Origin: Nymphalis io
Lineage: Eukaryota; Arthropoda; Insecta; Lepidoptera; Nymphalidae
Direction of reading: 5' to 3'
DNA: 64,000 bases
NCBI RefSeq assembly: GCF_905147045.1
Contig: NC_065899.1
Coordinates: 6,088,501 to 6,152,500, forward strand
The position numbers and the translations under genes are program-made. Under the pieces are notes generated by a model. The model did not search any database. It had not been told where the DNA came from and was given only the letters and a program-made list of their open reading frames with translations. The first letter of the stretch is position 1. Every line of letters begins with the position of its first letter. Of this stretch, positions 10,583 to 21,923 are shown piece after piece.

Positions 10583-11892
10583 TTGAACTGGCCGACGTAC
10601 TGACGAGGCGCAGGGTTTATACTGCATTCTTGCAAGAAACTCGTTGGAAGGGCAACAAGTCCCGTGATATTGGACTGGGTTACAAGTTGATCTACTCCGG
10701 CTGCCCCTCAGGAAAGAACGGTGTGGCCGTAGTACTGTCCGAGGAATTCCAGAACAGTATTCTAGAAGTCGATAGACTGAGCGACCGACTTCTTCGGGTG
10801 AAGCTACTGACAGAAGGAGTAATTACTCATCTTATCAGCACCTACACTCCACAGGTCGGCGGCTCTGAATCGGAGAAGAAATCCTTCTGGAATGACTTGG
10901 AAGACATGCTCCGCTACATTCCGAACACCGAGAGCATCGTGATAGGTGGAGATTTGAACGACCATGTTGGTGAGGAGTCACGTGAATATGGACGTGTACA
11001 TGGCGGCTACGGCTATGGTCGTGAGAATGCAGACGGAGATTCAATTCTCAGCACCTGCTTATTATCGGACCTTGCCATTGTTAACACTTTCTTCTAAAAG
11101 AAACCCGAGCACCTCATCACCTATAAAAGTGGGCCGTACTCCACCCAGATCGACTACTTGCTCATAAGAAGAAGCCAAATTGGTAGAGTAACCAACTGCA
11201 AAGTAATTCCTGGGGAATGCCTCACAACACAACACCGCATCCTTGTCATGGACATGCTGGTAGTACCAAGCAAAAAAGTGCCTGAACGACGCAGACCTAA
11301 AACTAAATGGTGGCTGTTGAATGGACCAAAACAGGATGACTTCTGTAAAGTCGTAGCTAGTTCCAACTTAAGCACAGACACAGATGAATCAGTCGATAGT
11401 CAATGGTCTAGGATCCAGTCAACAGTGAACACCATTGGAAAACAGGTCCTTGGCACTTCGAAGGTAGGCCGCGTCATCGACAAAGAGACGTGGTGGTGGA
11501 ACAGCTCAGTACAGGAGGCAGTTCGAGAGAAAAAGACACAGTTTAAAAAGTGGCAAGAGACCAAATCTCCTGAAGACCGGGACGCGTATAAAGCAGTTAA
11601 ATGTGCCACGAAACGAGCAGTTGCCAAAGCCCGCTACCAGACGTTGTCACCTCTTTATGACACGCTTGAGACAAACGAGGGCCAAAAGACTATTTTCCGT
11701 TTGGCAAAAGCTCGGGAGAAAGCGACACAAGACATTACAAAATGTCTTTGTGTAAAGGACTCAAATGGCACTTTGGTTTGCGACGCAGTTAAGGTGAAGG
11801 AGAGGTGGCGCGACTACTTTAACGTGTTGCTTAACACACAACACAGTAATGTCTCTCCTCCAGAACTGCCTCCTACGGACGGAAGAGTTTAA
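10583..11892 (+). pseudogene. RTE endonuclease and linker region
   Basis: The endonuclease nicks target DNA to prime reverse transcription. Visible motifs are LQETRWKGNK (catalytic Glu), IGGDLNDHVG (Asp/Asn), STQIDYLLI and TTQHRILVMD (His). The frame is continuous from about 10583 to 11892 except for one TAA at 11095-11097, immediately after NTFF. The first in-frame ATG is not a native start, because the element is 5'-truncated at the LELADVLTRRR block. The linker part (11400-11890) contains the WWWNSSVQEAVREKK block common in RTE proteins. Confidence 0.85.
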
Positions 11893-12395
11893 ATTCGACG
11901 GAAAAGTTTAAATACCTCGGGTCCGTACTACACAAGTCTGGTACAGTCGACCACGACGTCAGAGTTCGAAAAAATGCAGCCTGGGCCAAATGGCGGGAAG
12001 TCACCGGGGTAATCTGTGATCGCAGAATACCGGTGAAATTAAAGGGCCTTGTGTACAAGTACATCATCTGACCAGTCTTATTGTACGGCAGCGCGACGTG
12101 GCCAGCTCTCGCGAGACACGTTCAGCAACTTTGTGCAAGCTCGTCTGGATAGGTACCACCCACTCATCAGATATTCTACCGCAAAACAGCAATACTTGAT
12201 ATTGTTGTGTTCCGGTTTGAAGGGTGAGTGAGCCAGTGTAATTACAGGCACAAGGGACATAAAATCTTAGTTCCCAAGGTTGGTGGCGCATTGGATATGT
12301 AAGCGATGGTTGACATTTCTTACAATGCCAATGTCTAAGAGCGTTGGTGACCACTTACCATCAGGTGGCCCATATGCTCGTCCGCCTTCCTTTTC

Positions 12396-12465
<70 letters not shown>

Positions 12466-12834
12466 TCACGTCCTGGAAATGAAGATGCTGCGGTGGATGT
12501 GTGGCGTTACGAGACTAGATGGCATTCGTAACGAGCACATCCGTGGTAGCCTTGGAGTTTGCGATGTAGCGGATAAGTTGCAGGAAAGCCGTCTGCGTTG
12601 GTTTGGCCACATTAGCCGCAGACCACCAGGGTATGTCGGGAACCGATGCCTGAACTTTGTTGTCGAAGGCCCTAGATCCCGCGGCAGGCCCAAGAAGCGC
12701 TGGCTCGATGTTGTGAAGGACGATATGAGAGAGCACGATCTCACTAAGGAGGACGCTTTAGATCGGGCAAAGTGGCATATATGTAGGAAAGCGGACCCTG
12801 GCGTTACTAGGCTGGGAAAACGCTAGGCAGAAGA
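11893..12834 (+). pseudogene. RTE C-terminal region, interrupted by SINE-C
   Basis: From 11904 the frame reads KFKYLGSVLHKSGTVDHDV and continues to PVLLYGSATWP with an internal TGA. It is cut by the SINE at 12132-12461 and resumes as HVLEMKMLRWMCGVTRLDGI, then RLRWFGHISRRPP and RPKKRWLDVVKDDM to a stop near 12826. Removing the SINE and one AACTT copy restores the frame across QQL-HVLEM, so the SINE arrived while this part was still readable. Confidence 0.85.
12132..12461 (+). mobile_element. SINE-C inserted in the RTE LINE, with 65-A tail
   Basis: A 5'-truncated SINE-C (begins TGTGCAAGCTCGTCTGG) ends CTTACCATCAGGTGGCCCAT, CGTCCGCCTTCC, TTTTCTATAA, then 65 consecutive A (12399-12463). The target duplication is AACTT at 12127-12131 and 12462-12466, partly ambiguous with the poly(A). 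The unusually long uninterrupted tail suggests this is the youngest SINE-C here. Confidence 0.93.
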
Positions 12835-12862
12835 TGAAGAAGAAGAAGATGGAGTTTTAACC

Positions 12863-12907
12863 CAGAACCTCGGATTCTGCAGTCTTATAACCGTGCCACT
12901 ATTCCAA
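12863..12907 (-). mobile_element. SINE-B, 5' head portion (split copy)
   Basis: Minus strand reads AGACTGCAGAATCCGAGGTT CTGGGTT, the tRNA-like B-box region of SINE-B. It completes the part at 10436-10582. Confidence 0.6.
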
Positions 12908-12918
12908 TGAATAGTAAG

Positions 12919-13142
12919 CTAGTGGTAGAGCTTTGTGTAAGCTCGTCTGGGTAGGTACCACCCACTAAGTGAGCCAGTGTAATTACAGGCACAAGGGACA
13001 TAACATCTTAGTTCCCAAGGTTGGTGGCGCATTGGTGATGTAAGCGATGATTAACATTTCTTACAATACCAATGTCTATGGGCGTTGGTGACCACTTACC
13101 ATGAGGTGGCCCATATAAAAAATCCCATTCTATAAAAAAAAA
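12919..13142 (+). mobile_element. SINE-C copy with internal deletion
   Basis: Starts at the family 5' end (TAGTGGTAGAGCTTTGTG) and finishes with CACTTACCATGAGGTGGCCC and an A-rich tail. It lacks about 70 bases between ACCACCCACT and AAGTGAGCCAGTG that are present in the 54969 and 12132 copies. Confidence 0.85.
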
Positions 13143-15386
13143 TGAAACAATAATGTATTCTTTCCTTTATTCCATGTGTGATTTAAAAGGTGATTAGAGG
13201 AACAAAAGATTGAAAACAACGGCGTGCATTTGTAATTGTGTATGTATCTGTGTGCGTCACTTACCTATTACGGGCTTCGTGGTGATGTCTTGTGTGTGTG
13301 AGTAAGTATATCATTAATCATCTTATATGTAATTAATTTTACTCAATATCATAAATAATACTTTTTATACGAGAAAAAATATAATATAATTTCTCTTCAA
13401 CAGTTCTTATTCATATCGGTCTTGAAAAAGCCTGATATGAATGTTTTTTTTTTCTAAATAAACATACTCGTAATTTAAATCTATTATGATATATAACATA
13501 AATTATTGAAATTTAAGCTCTTCAGAAACAGTTAATAAAAACACATTTACATGCGTAAATAAAATGAGAATATAATTTTAATGATGTGTACCATAATATT
13601 GATATATAAATTAATAATGTCATTTAAATTAAATGAATATATATTTCTTCAAGGTGGTTTTATTTTGTCCTATGCCGCTAATGAGCTATGACGAAACATG
13701 TAAACTTAATTATAAAATAAGACTTATTAACCATGCTTTAATATTTATTGCCAATGATATAAATAATTATGTGTTTTCGTTTCTGATTGTGTGTCAAGTG
13801 TTTACAGTGTAACAATATTTCAGTATTATAGGGTTTTTTAGGATGTTTTGTCCATGATAGCTGAGGATATCCTAGGTTTTTATTATTTGAATACCTAATA
13901 CTTGAATCAGGATACCTTATTTATAAACTTTTTTTTTTTTTGCCATCCGGTCATATCTTAATTTTAAGGTAGGATACAGTTAGTTAACCTATCTTAGTTT
14001 CCATAATATAAGGTCTAAAAGAAAAATCAAACTATATATTCAGTCTATACTGAATTTTAAGAATTATCTAACCCTACTAAAATTAGGACTACCTACCTAA
14101 GAGTGCTATGTGAAGCATTAAATTTTATATTTATCACGCTAAGTTAATCTCAGATGATGTATGAATTTATAATTCAAATAATTATCCAACATTTCATGAA
14201 TACATATGATTTATATTTATTGTTCAATGCACATGAATAGCTTTACTAATGACTTGTACGTATTACCTGTTATTAATAGCCCTTATTAAATTCATTTGTA
14301 TTAATCGAGCCTAATAATTAATCAACATAAAGTATACATATTATAAGTTAAACTTAAATAATAATAAATAATAAAGGAGCATAATGCAAATATGATAATC
14401 TTTTATTTAATTTTGCGAGAGTAAATTCAGTCATTAGGGATTTTTAGTAAAAAATTTTTTTGGCGCTTATTATATTTTCTTTCCGGAAAAAACCCATATC
14501 ATGTGACTTTTCATCCATAAATCAAACATGTACATGTTTCTTCAGTAAAAAATATAAATTAAATAGAATATTATCAGTCGTTGAAGATAGAAAATGCCTA
14601 GAAATGAGATTGGATACCGAGAGTGGCGTGCGTGTGGGGCTTGAAATGTGAAATTTAGTTGGCTTTAGGCATCAAACAAGTATTAATTTCTTCCGTCCGT
14701 CTAACCGTCTTCGTGTTCCTGAAACATGTTGTTTGTCGATAATAATTAATTAGCAATTTCGTTAATATTTTAAAATAATATAACAATAACTTTGGGTTTT
14801 TTATGTATAATGGTAAGCGCAGGTAATTTCCGGCCAAAGACATTGACAATAAACTATTACCCATCCCATATATCGTCAATACTGTTATGTCATTTACCCC
14901 TATAGTTACACTGGCTTATTGGTGTTAGTATATATGACAAGCCCTACCAAATAGAGTGCCAATATATAACCAGAAAAATAAAACAAACCTTGACCTGCGT
15001 GTATATTTAAAATAAATTATTTCTGAATTTGCTATTAATGTCAAACACACAATTATTTTTTGTTAAGCAACAACAAAAATTATACGACTACAGTACAGGT
15101 GATATATCGGTAGATATTAACATCCACTGTCATCAATATCACATTTGTGATACGTATTTATAAACGCAGTATCATGTTTCAAATCGCATATTGCAATGTA
15201 ATATTGTTCGCGTAAACGTAAATACTTGGATAGCGTGCAATGACGGTGATAACAAAAATTAAAAATGACTTTTGTTACGGTATTGTATGACCATAATGAT
15301 AGTATTTGATAAAGCTAATAGAGATACTAATTTTCTTGTGTTGTTTAATTTACTATTTTTTTAATATGGTCGTTATAAAATGTATT
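13143..15386. other. AT-rich stretch with a possible minus-strand microexon
   Basis: No clear gene. On the minus strand, 13265-13288 (24 nt, reading ITTKPVI in one frame) lies between an AG after a pyrimidine-rich run and a strong GTAAGTGACG 5' splice site. Microexon status is speculative; everything else is featureless AT-rich DNA. Confidence 0.3.
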
Positions 15387-15646
15387 AGATATTCTACCAC
15401 AAAACAGCAGTACTTGGTACTGTTGTTTTCCGGTTCGATGGGTGCACTCACCCTTCAAACCGTAACACAACCCAGTGTATTTACAGGCGCAAAGGACATA
15501 ACATCTTGGTTCCCAAGGTTGGTGGTGGATTGGCGATATAAGCTATAGTTAATAATTCTTACAATGCCAATATCTATAGGCATTGGTGACCACTTACCAT
15601 CAGGTGGCCTATATGTTCGTCCGCCTACCTATTTTATAAAAAAAAA
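15387..15646 (+). mobile_element. SINE-C copy, 5'-truncated
   Basis: Begins at AGATATTCTACCACAAAACA GC and ends CACTTACCATCAGGTGGCC with ATTTTATAAAAAAAAA. Confidence 0.88.
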
Positions 15647-16484
15647 CTGGAATAGATTTATCTTTGGCTATAGGACTATATATTTATTTTTGTGGTACGA
15701 TATTGTTGGTGAATATTTCTCAGTATATAAATTACCGCACCAATATATCGATGCATATTTCATCCTATTGGAGTGATTCATCACTTTTGCTATGAATCGT
15801 AAATACCGCTATCAGTAGTCAGAACGCGTAGATCTCTGTTCTGGGGTCTACGTGTGCGTTTAAATTATTTGCTGGGAATACTAAGCACGGATAATGCGTG
15901 TAGTTATGGTGTTATATAAAAATAATCTTTATATATTTGAATATATAACTGAACTGTACTTAAAACAATGTGTTACTATTGTTTATTTCACATGAATAAT
16001 AATTTATCTATGTAAGTTCTAAAGTTGTATAAAATCCTACTCTAACCATAAAATTTACTTTCGGAACCCGTGATATGGCTTTTTTTATTTAATATAACTT
16101 CAATGGTCGTAATTCGACCACTGGGCGATCATTATTGATTTGAAGAAAACATGTTAGTATTTGCTTGTATCGTTGTTCTATTCTTATTTCAATTTATTTT
16201 ATTGAAAGCACTAAATCTCGACAATAGCTACCAAACAAAAAATATAGGTTAATTTATAAATATATACTTCTCTACGTTCTATTTACCGAAAGCGCTGGCG
16301 CTGGTGCGACCGACGTCAGTTTTAACATACCCGCGAGTTTTTAATTGAAAAATGCCAACTTTCTCATAGTTTCTTGACTGACCAAAAGATAAGACATCAT
16401 AGCCTGGAGAAATCTGTATTGATGGATCAAACTTGAGTAGCTTACGGAACTTATACGGAATTGAGTCTAAGCACCTACCTTCAG
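15647..16484. other. AT-rich spacer
   Basis: No gene or repeat recognised; a short GC-richer patch at 16275-16335 is unassigned. Confidence 0.4.
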
Positions 16485-16551
16485 CAGCACCAACTAGCTA
16501 ACGTAGACTGGGCCCAGTACGTGTCTTCCATACCAGTTACTGAAGGAACCA
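16485..16551 (+). CDS. Candidate internal exon (67 nt)
   Basis: Reads QHQLANVDWAQYVSSIPVTE GT without stops. It is preceded by a pyrimidine-rich acceptor (CACCTACCTTCAG, with a NAGNAG arrangement) and followed by a strong donor, GTGAGTG. GC content is clearly above the flanks. The exon length leaves one base over, so it would need a phase-matched partner. The frame also runs on to 16664. I do not recognise the protein; a chance open stretch between chance splice sites is the alternative. Confidence 0.3.
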
Positions 16552-17324
16552 GTGAGTGTTATCCACACTTATATATCACTCACAGAAAGCACAGATTACA
16601 GTTTTTTATGAGAGCACGTAAATATCGACCGGTCAGTTTGGGTATAGATGAGTCATGCGTCTAACCAATAGGAACTTTTCTATTCGGTTTCCTCTATTAT
16701 GAATGAAGAAAGCCCTCAAACTTATTCTCCAAAAAAAAAACTAGATAAATCTTGTTTCTAAAGAATGTGTTTTCTTATAAATTAAAAAAGAACTGGGTAT
16801 CTTGCCTGTAGGTGAATTCGTTTTTATAACTGAAAAAATAAAGTAACAACATATAAATATTTCATCGTGTGCCCGCTCTTTATTTTTGAGGCTTTTTGTA
16901 GCTCAATTCATAATTCGTTTTTGTATTGCAACAAAAATAAACGAATATAATGAAAACAAGTGCAGTACATCATTCCCTTTTTGTATATTAAGAAATAATT
17001 AAAAGGAACAAATCAGGAACATTATAACTTTATGTACTTAATGGTGTTTTTTTTTAAATATCTCATTTAAATATTCGAATCGACTCGGTTTTACTTATAA
17101 ACAATACGTTAAAAAGGATATTAAATTTAATTAAATAAATACCATGTTTCCAACAATAAAGAGTTATTGTTTAATAGCTTTAACGTATTATCCGGTGACA
17201 AATAATTAATCAGCGAAAGCGTATTGTTTAAGTTCATCATGAAATCACGAAGCAAGCAATTTACAATTTAAAATGGTCTTACTAGAAATAAATTCTTAGT
17301 AGAAACGTAGAACGGAACTTGAAT
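16552..17324. other. AT-rich spacer
   Basis: Nothing recognised. Confidence 0.4.
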
Positions 17325-17462
17325 ATTAGCAGTGATAACATATCCGTGCTCCGAACAGCACGTAAAGCCACTGCGCCTAAACGCTATTCTGTCGCATCGA
17401 ATTTTCCGTCCCTGCGGATTAAAGCAAGATTGCACTTGTGTTTGGGTACACACGTGTGCTTT
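17325..17462 (+). mobile_element. Diverged SINE-B middle portion
   Basis: CCGTGCTCCGAACAGCACGT AAAGCC, then GCATCGAATTTTCCGTCCC and GTACACACGTGTGC, follow the order of SINE-B central blocks but represent a diverged subfamily. Confidence 0.55.
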
Positions 17463-18017
17463 GTTACATTTCTTTTGAGAATCTATATAAACATTAGTAT
17501 ATATAGATGAAGTAATAAACACTTTTTAGCATAATGCATTGCAAGCCCGTCAGTGTGTTTGATATGACTAAATATATGGAACATATCCCCGAGTACTAAT
17601 TTGTTGCAATGCTGCAAACATAATGATTAGTATTCTGCTCTTTAGTGCTTAGCTTATGTTGACTTGGTGAGTGTGCATGACTCCATATTACTTATTACGT
17701 GCTCTTCCCTAACAAGGCACCCCTCTATGCCAACAAGTGTAGAAAATATAGTGTGTTTTCTTACCATTGGAGTGTCTGTACCTGTAATAATAATAGTAAT
17801 AAGTAATCGTTTAAGGTTTATACTGCGTCCATTCTCTGAGGTCTGATACAAATGTGTTTAATTTCGTACTATTCTGATTGATGACAAATATTATATTTTA
17901 CGACAGTTTATTATGCAATGTATTGATGAGGCGCAGTGTCGTTCTTAGGTTTAATAGGATTTCAACTATCAAATTTAATTACAAATTAATTAGTTGTGAA
18001 AAGCATCTAGTGCTTAA

Positions 18018-18131
18018 GTAAATTTATTTAACGCGAGCGGACTTTGTGGCAGCTGTACACAGTACAATCCCTATTCAGTCTTTTGTATCGCGGATTCCAG
18101 TTACAATAGCCTCCGTAATAAAGGGTGTTGA
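18018..18131 (+). other. Short cysteine-rich open frame, unassigned
   Basis: Thirty-seven codons between stops include ASGLCGSCTQYNPYSVFCIA followed by further residues and a terminal Cys; four cysteines in all. GC content is raised over about 100 bp. It may be an eroded exon or chance; no splice support was found. Confidence 0.15.
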
Positions 18132-18318
18132 ATAAATTATAATGATAATTAAACGAGTGTCCTTAGAGGTTTGTACAAATAATTTGCCGAGTCATAATTT
18201 TCCAGAAAGTATTCTGCATTATGAAGCCACCGTTGACAAGTGAATTTGTATTATATTTTAACATATTAAATACATGTTATGATTATCGTTTACCACAAGT
18301 TCTTAAATTATTATATAT

Positions 18319-18352
18319 AGTAATTTTCATACATATATATATGAAAATTACT
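18319..18352. repeat. Inverted repeat, 13-bp arms
   Basis: AGTAATTTTCATA (18319-18331) is mirrored exactly by TATGAAAATTACT (18340-18352) around an 8-nt AT spacer. In DNA this AT-rich, it may be chance. Confidence 0.6.
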
Positions 18353-19793
18353 TAATTTAATATGATCATGTAATAAATGTTTATATATATTAATTATATA
18401 TTTAGTATAGTAATAGCAGATTTTTTATTTTGTTATCATAATTTAATTAGAATTTTCGTTACATTTTTATAATTGATTATATCATTATTAAAAGTATATT
18501 CCTTACTGTGAACACACCCTTATGAAAATTCCGTTATGTTACCTACCTCTGACATTTTGAAATACTTCGTTACTACAAGCGCTGTTGCGCTGAAACTAGT
18601 TACAGGTAATTACAACTTCCCGCGTGGATTTTATGCTAAAAAGTAAAAAGTCAACACGAGTTTTGAATATGGAATTTTATCCCCATTTCGCACTCATACT
18701 AAATACGTATACTATATCTATCGCGATATTATAATGATGTTGAAAATATTTTTTAAATTAAGCTATACTAAGTTTTCACGGATTTTCAATTCTAAATACA
18801 GAATTTAAAATTCATATATCAAGAATTTAATGTTTTAATTCCAAAATTTTTTTGTTTAAAAAATAAATATAACATACTGAATGTTTTATTAAGTACATAT
18901 TGTATATCTGTATCATAATTTTACCATTTGTACTCAAAGATAATTTAATACGTAAAAAAATATATATATTACGACAATATTAAACCAATAATGGCCTTGG
19001 AATATAAAGGACTCTGTAATCTACAACATCAGTCTTCCTCGATAAGGTTAAACCAAACAATTTATATTGTATATAATAGAAGCATTCCCCGGCCTACCCT
19101 TTAGAAAATACCTCGTACCCACTTCAGCGACTAAGCCGGATCATTAAAAGATGAAAGAAATTTAACCCTTATCACACCAGTTAAGGGACTATTTTGCCGT
19201 GCCTTTAATCTATCCTGTTCCTAACAAGCAATATTAACGACGGGAACCTTGGTGAGAGCTACTATCCTTTGAGCTTTGAGAGAAGGTGCCTGATCTTTGA
19301 GATTGACGTTATCGTAAAGTATTAGTATAGTTCTACTAATTTATTATATTATAATTATTTATACTATTATTTTAAAAAATCGTGCTATTTTTTTTCAGCT
19401 AGAAAATTTATTTATCAAAATATCTTTAAAAATCTCAGGTTACTCGATACAACACATCGAATTTAATTTCGGCTCGCTGGTTCAAATCCCATGTCATGAT
19501 AAATTTGCGTTTAAAAATTGTTTTGTAGTCGATAATGAAATCATGATTAACTAACATGGATACATAGAAATAACATACTCATCGTAAGTATATTATCTGC
19601 TTCTAACCGCCTACTATTAGTTGGAATTATATAATTAATGAACAAGAAATATGATATTTGTAGGAATCGGGATGGAAACAGGTTTTCTAAAGAGATAAAT
19701 CAAAATAACTATACACAAGTAAAGTAAACGTATATCGACTCATACAATTTAGACACAAAAATAGAACAAAAGACTGAGCAACTGAAATATTCT
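18353..19793. other. AT-rich spacer with a mid-GC block
   Basis: 19085-19320 is GC-richer (CCCCGGCCTACCCTT and similar) but has no long frame and matches no repeat family that I recognise. The rest is AT-rich. Confidence 0.4.
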
Positions 19794-19922
19794 TCATGAC
19801 ATATCCGCCACAAGCGAGAGTCCAAGCAGAGGTGTGTAGAGCTCGGCAGGGCCAGTCTCCACCACGATGATCATCACGTGATCAAGTCGAGCCGCCAGGC
19901 CACGCCCCTTCGGAAGACATTC
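19794..19922 (-). CDS. Candidate terminal coding exon (42 codons plus stop)
   Basis: After a minus-strand acceptor (ATATTGTTAG) the frame reads ECLPKGRGLAARLDHVMIIV, continues VETGPAELYTPLLGLSLVAD, and stops at TGA (19794-19796). Codons show a G-first bias (GTG, GAG, GCG, GGC, GAT) and about 60% GC at third positions, unlike the AT-rich flanks, which favours real coding origin. A second frame is also open for part of the island, so caution is needed. I do not recognise the protein. It could be the 3' coding exon of a minus-strand gene whose other exons lie at higher coordinates or outside the window, or a degraded mobile-element frame. Confidence 0.35.
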   Translation of the reverse strand, partial: ECLPKGRGLAARLDHVMIIVVETGPAELYTPLLGLSLVADMS

Positions 19923-20542
19923 CTAACAATATTTAATTTCGCAATGTTTCATCGTAGATGTACTATACAAATGACTGTTTAATAATTTTTTTTATTTTTA
20001 TTGGTAGTTTTTCTGATATCCTATAAATATTTCAAATTAAATATGTGGATTGTGTAGCAACCGTTTTTCAACGCAACATTGAACAAATATAATTTAAATT
20101 GCTGTTTCGCTATTAACTATTAATTGTTTTATTGGACATACAATGTGGCCATGGCAACTATTTCAATTGGTTTGCTTTATTTGTAAAACAAATGTAATTA
20201 TAATATTTTATGGGTTAAAATTAAAATTAAATTATTTTTATTATGTGCCAATAAAACGTCAATTATATCACAATTAATTTATTACATATAATTGAATAAT
20301 GTTTACACAATAACGAGCGGAGCGATACCTCTGTACAAGCCTGATTTACCGCTGAATATTCGATAAGATATAATGGAGATAATTCTCTATTTATGTAACT
20401 TTCATTCATATAAACCTGTTTTTGTCACCTAAAATGCTAGATTATTTCATGGAAATAAGAAATAATCAATTAATTTCAAGTTCAAATTTATATTCCGTCA
20501 GGGTAATATTTACGAAAACAAAATGAAACACGGGCTTTCTTA
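19923..20542. other. AT-rich spacer
   Basis: Nothing recognised. Confidence 0.45.
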
Positions 20543-20692
20543 ATATGCCACCTAATGGTTAGTGATCACCAAAGCCAATGGCGCCGTAAGAATTCTAATC
20601 ATTCCTTACGTCGCCAATGCGCCACAAACCTTGAGAACTAAGAAATAGCTACAGTGTCTCACTCACCTTTCAACCCGGAACACGGTGTATTA
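20543..20692 (-). mobile_element. SINE-C fragment, decayed
   Basis: ATGCCACCTAATGGTTAGTG ATCACC, ACGTCGCCAATGCGCC and CTCACTCACCTTTCAACCCG match minus-strand SINE-C order; the 5' third is missing. Confidence 0.7.
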
Positions 20693-20824
20693 ACTGATAC
20701 GTATTTATTATTGTGTTTTTGTAACATATGATTTAAATTTATTAATTCGATAAACATTGCAACAACAACTTGATTTTTTTACCCTACTAATCATTTGTAT
20801 CGTAAGGTTAAGCCCAAATAATAT

Positions 20825-21272
20825 GTCTATGTATATATGTTATGACCCGGGACCGGGTGCGGTGTTGCGAGTCCGCATGCGATCAATCGCGCGGTTTAGC
20901 TCCTGCTCAGTCACTCCCAGCTCGTCGGACCAGGCCGGTAATGGCAGGGAGGCCGGGGGACTTGACCGGATGACTGGGAAGAGTACTTCTATCACATTTC
21001 TCAGTAAATCCGGATCTAAAGTCTCCGTCAGTGGGGGCGCATCCACGGGCGCAATTTACTCAATACTATACGGTATGGACGCCCAAACGGATCCCTGTTG
21101 AGTTCCTCTAGGAGCTCGTTCCAGGAACGAGCGCAAGCGTCCGAGATCTCGACTCGGAGCGCCAACTTGGCTTCCCGGAACGTCTCGTATGCTTCAGCTT
21201 TTTGGTCTGGAGTTGCTCGCCTTCTTCTTCGGGTACGGGTGTACTCGCGGCACATAACATATATACATAGAC
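20825..21272 (-). mobile_element. R1-type LINE fragment enclosed by 20-bp inverted repeats
   Basis: GTCTATGTATATATGTTATG at 20825-20844 is the exact reverse complement of 21253-21272. Between them (20845-21252) lies GC-rich minus-strand LINE coding sequence. It reads KAEAYETFREAKLALRVEI, NELLEELNRDPFGRPYRIVL and, after a frameshift near 21040, PPLTETLDPDLLRNVIEVLF and DELGVTEQELNRAI, ending near TAPGPGS. This is the endonuclease-RT linker typical of R1-clade LINEs, just before the RT core. The fragment is truncated at both ends exactly at the inverted repeats. Confidence 0.8.
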
Positions 21273-21923
21273 CAACCAGTATTGGTAATATAAGCTCTAA
21301 ATAATCTTCTCGAAAGGAAAGAAGGCCTTAGTCTTCAGCGATCAAGCAAATTTTATATAAATTCTTAGAATCAAATTGATACCAACCCTTTCTAATCGAG
21401 AACCCTATTCAATATCAATTTTAGTCGATACTGAAAATGTCTTCTGTGATTTTCTTATAATGGAAGACAAATTACAGTAATTAAGAGCGCTGTACATTGA
21501 ACATTAGGTCCAGTGTCTTTTTCAGTTAGCGACTTTCAAAGACATCGTAATTGGCTTGGTAAAATATAATATAATGACCATATTGTTAAAGTTAAATGAG
21601 CTTTATTCTTAAATTTATGTATTAACTCGTTGACAATGAAAATAGTCTTATATTTGTTTAAATCATACTTGTTTCATTTAAAAGATATTAATCAACAAAA
21701 TGGAGGATTTTTGGTATCAATATATATTTATAATAGACGCATATTGTGACAGAATAAAATTTTATACATAGACATTTAAATAAATACGGGAAAAATAAAC
21801 TTTCTTTATTTCAATAAAGCTTTATATTACTTTTACAAAACCTTGTCTATGTACTTATATATTAACCTTACAGATGTGTGAGTGTGTATTATATTTATAA
21901 TATAAAATGTTTTTTTATTTATT
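21273..21923. other. AT-rich spacer
   Basis: Nothing recognised. Confidence 0.45.

Larger units (their letters stand above)
10583..12852 (+). mobile_element. RTE-type LINE, 5'-truncated, RT core deleted, carrying a SINE
   Basis: Non-LTR retrotransposon with an apurinic-type endonuclease, linker and C-terminal region, ending in the GAAGATGAAGAAGAAGAAGA tail typical of RTE elements. AGTTTTAACC occurs at 10573-10582 and again at 12853-12862, a perfect 10-bp TSD inside a SINE-B. The RT fingers and palm are absent: the linker frame (to about 11890) joins directly to the late KFKYLGSV block at a near-repeat GACGGAAGAGTTTAAA / GACGGAAAAGTTTAAA, suggesting loss through short homology. A SINE-C was later inserted at 12132. 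Dead copy. Confidence 0.88.

Noticed and set aside
10835..11044. Minus-strand histidine/arginine-rich frame
   Set aside because: Shadow of the RTE endonuclease frame on the opposite strand.
12280..12531. Frame containing a long polylysine run
   Set aside because: The lysines are the SINE poly(A) tail read as AAA codons.
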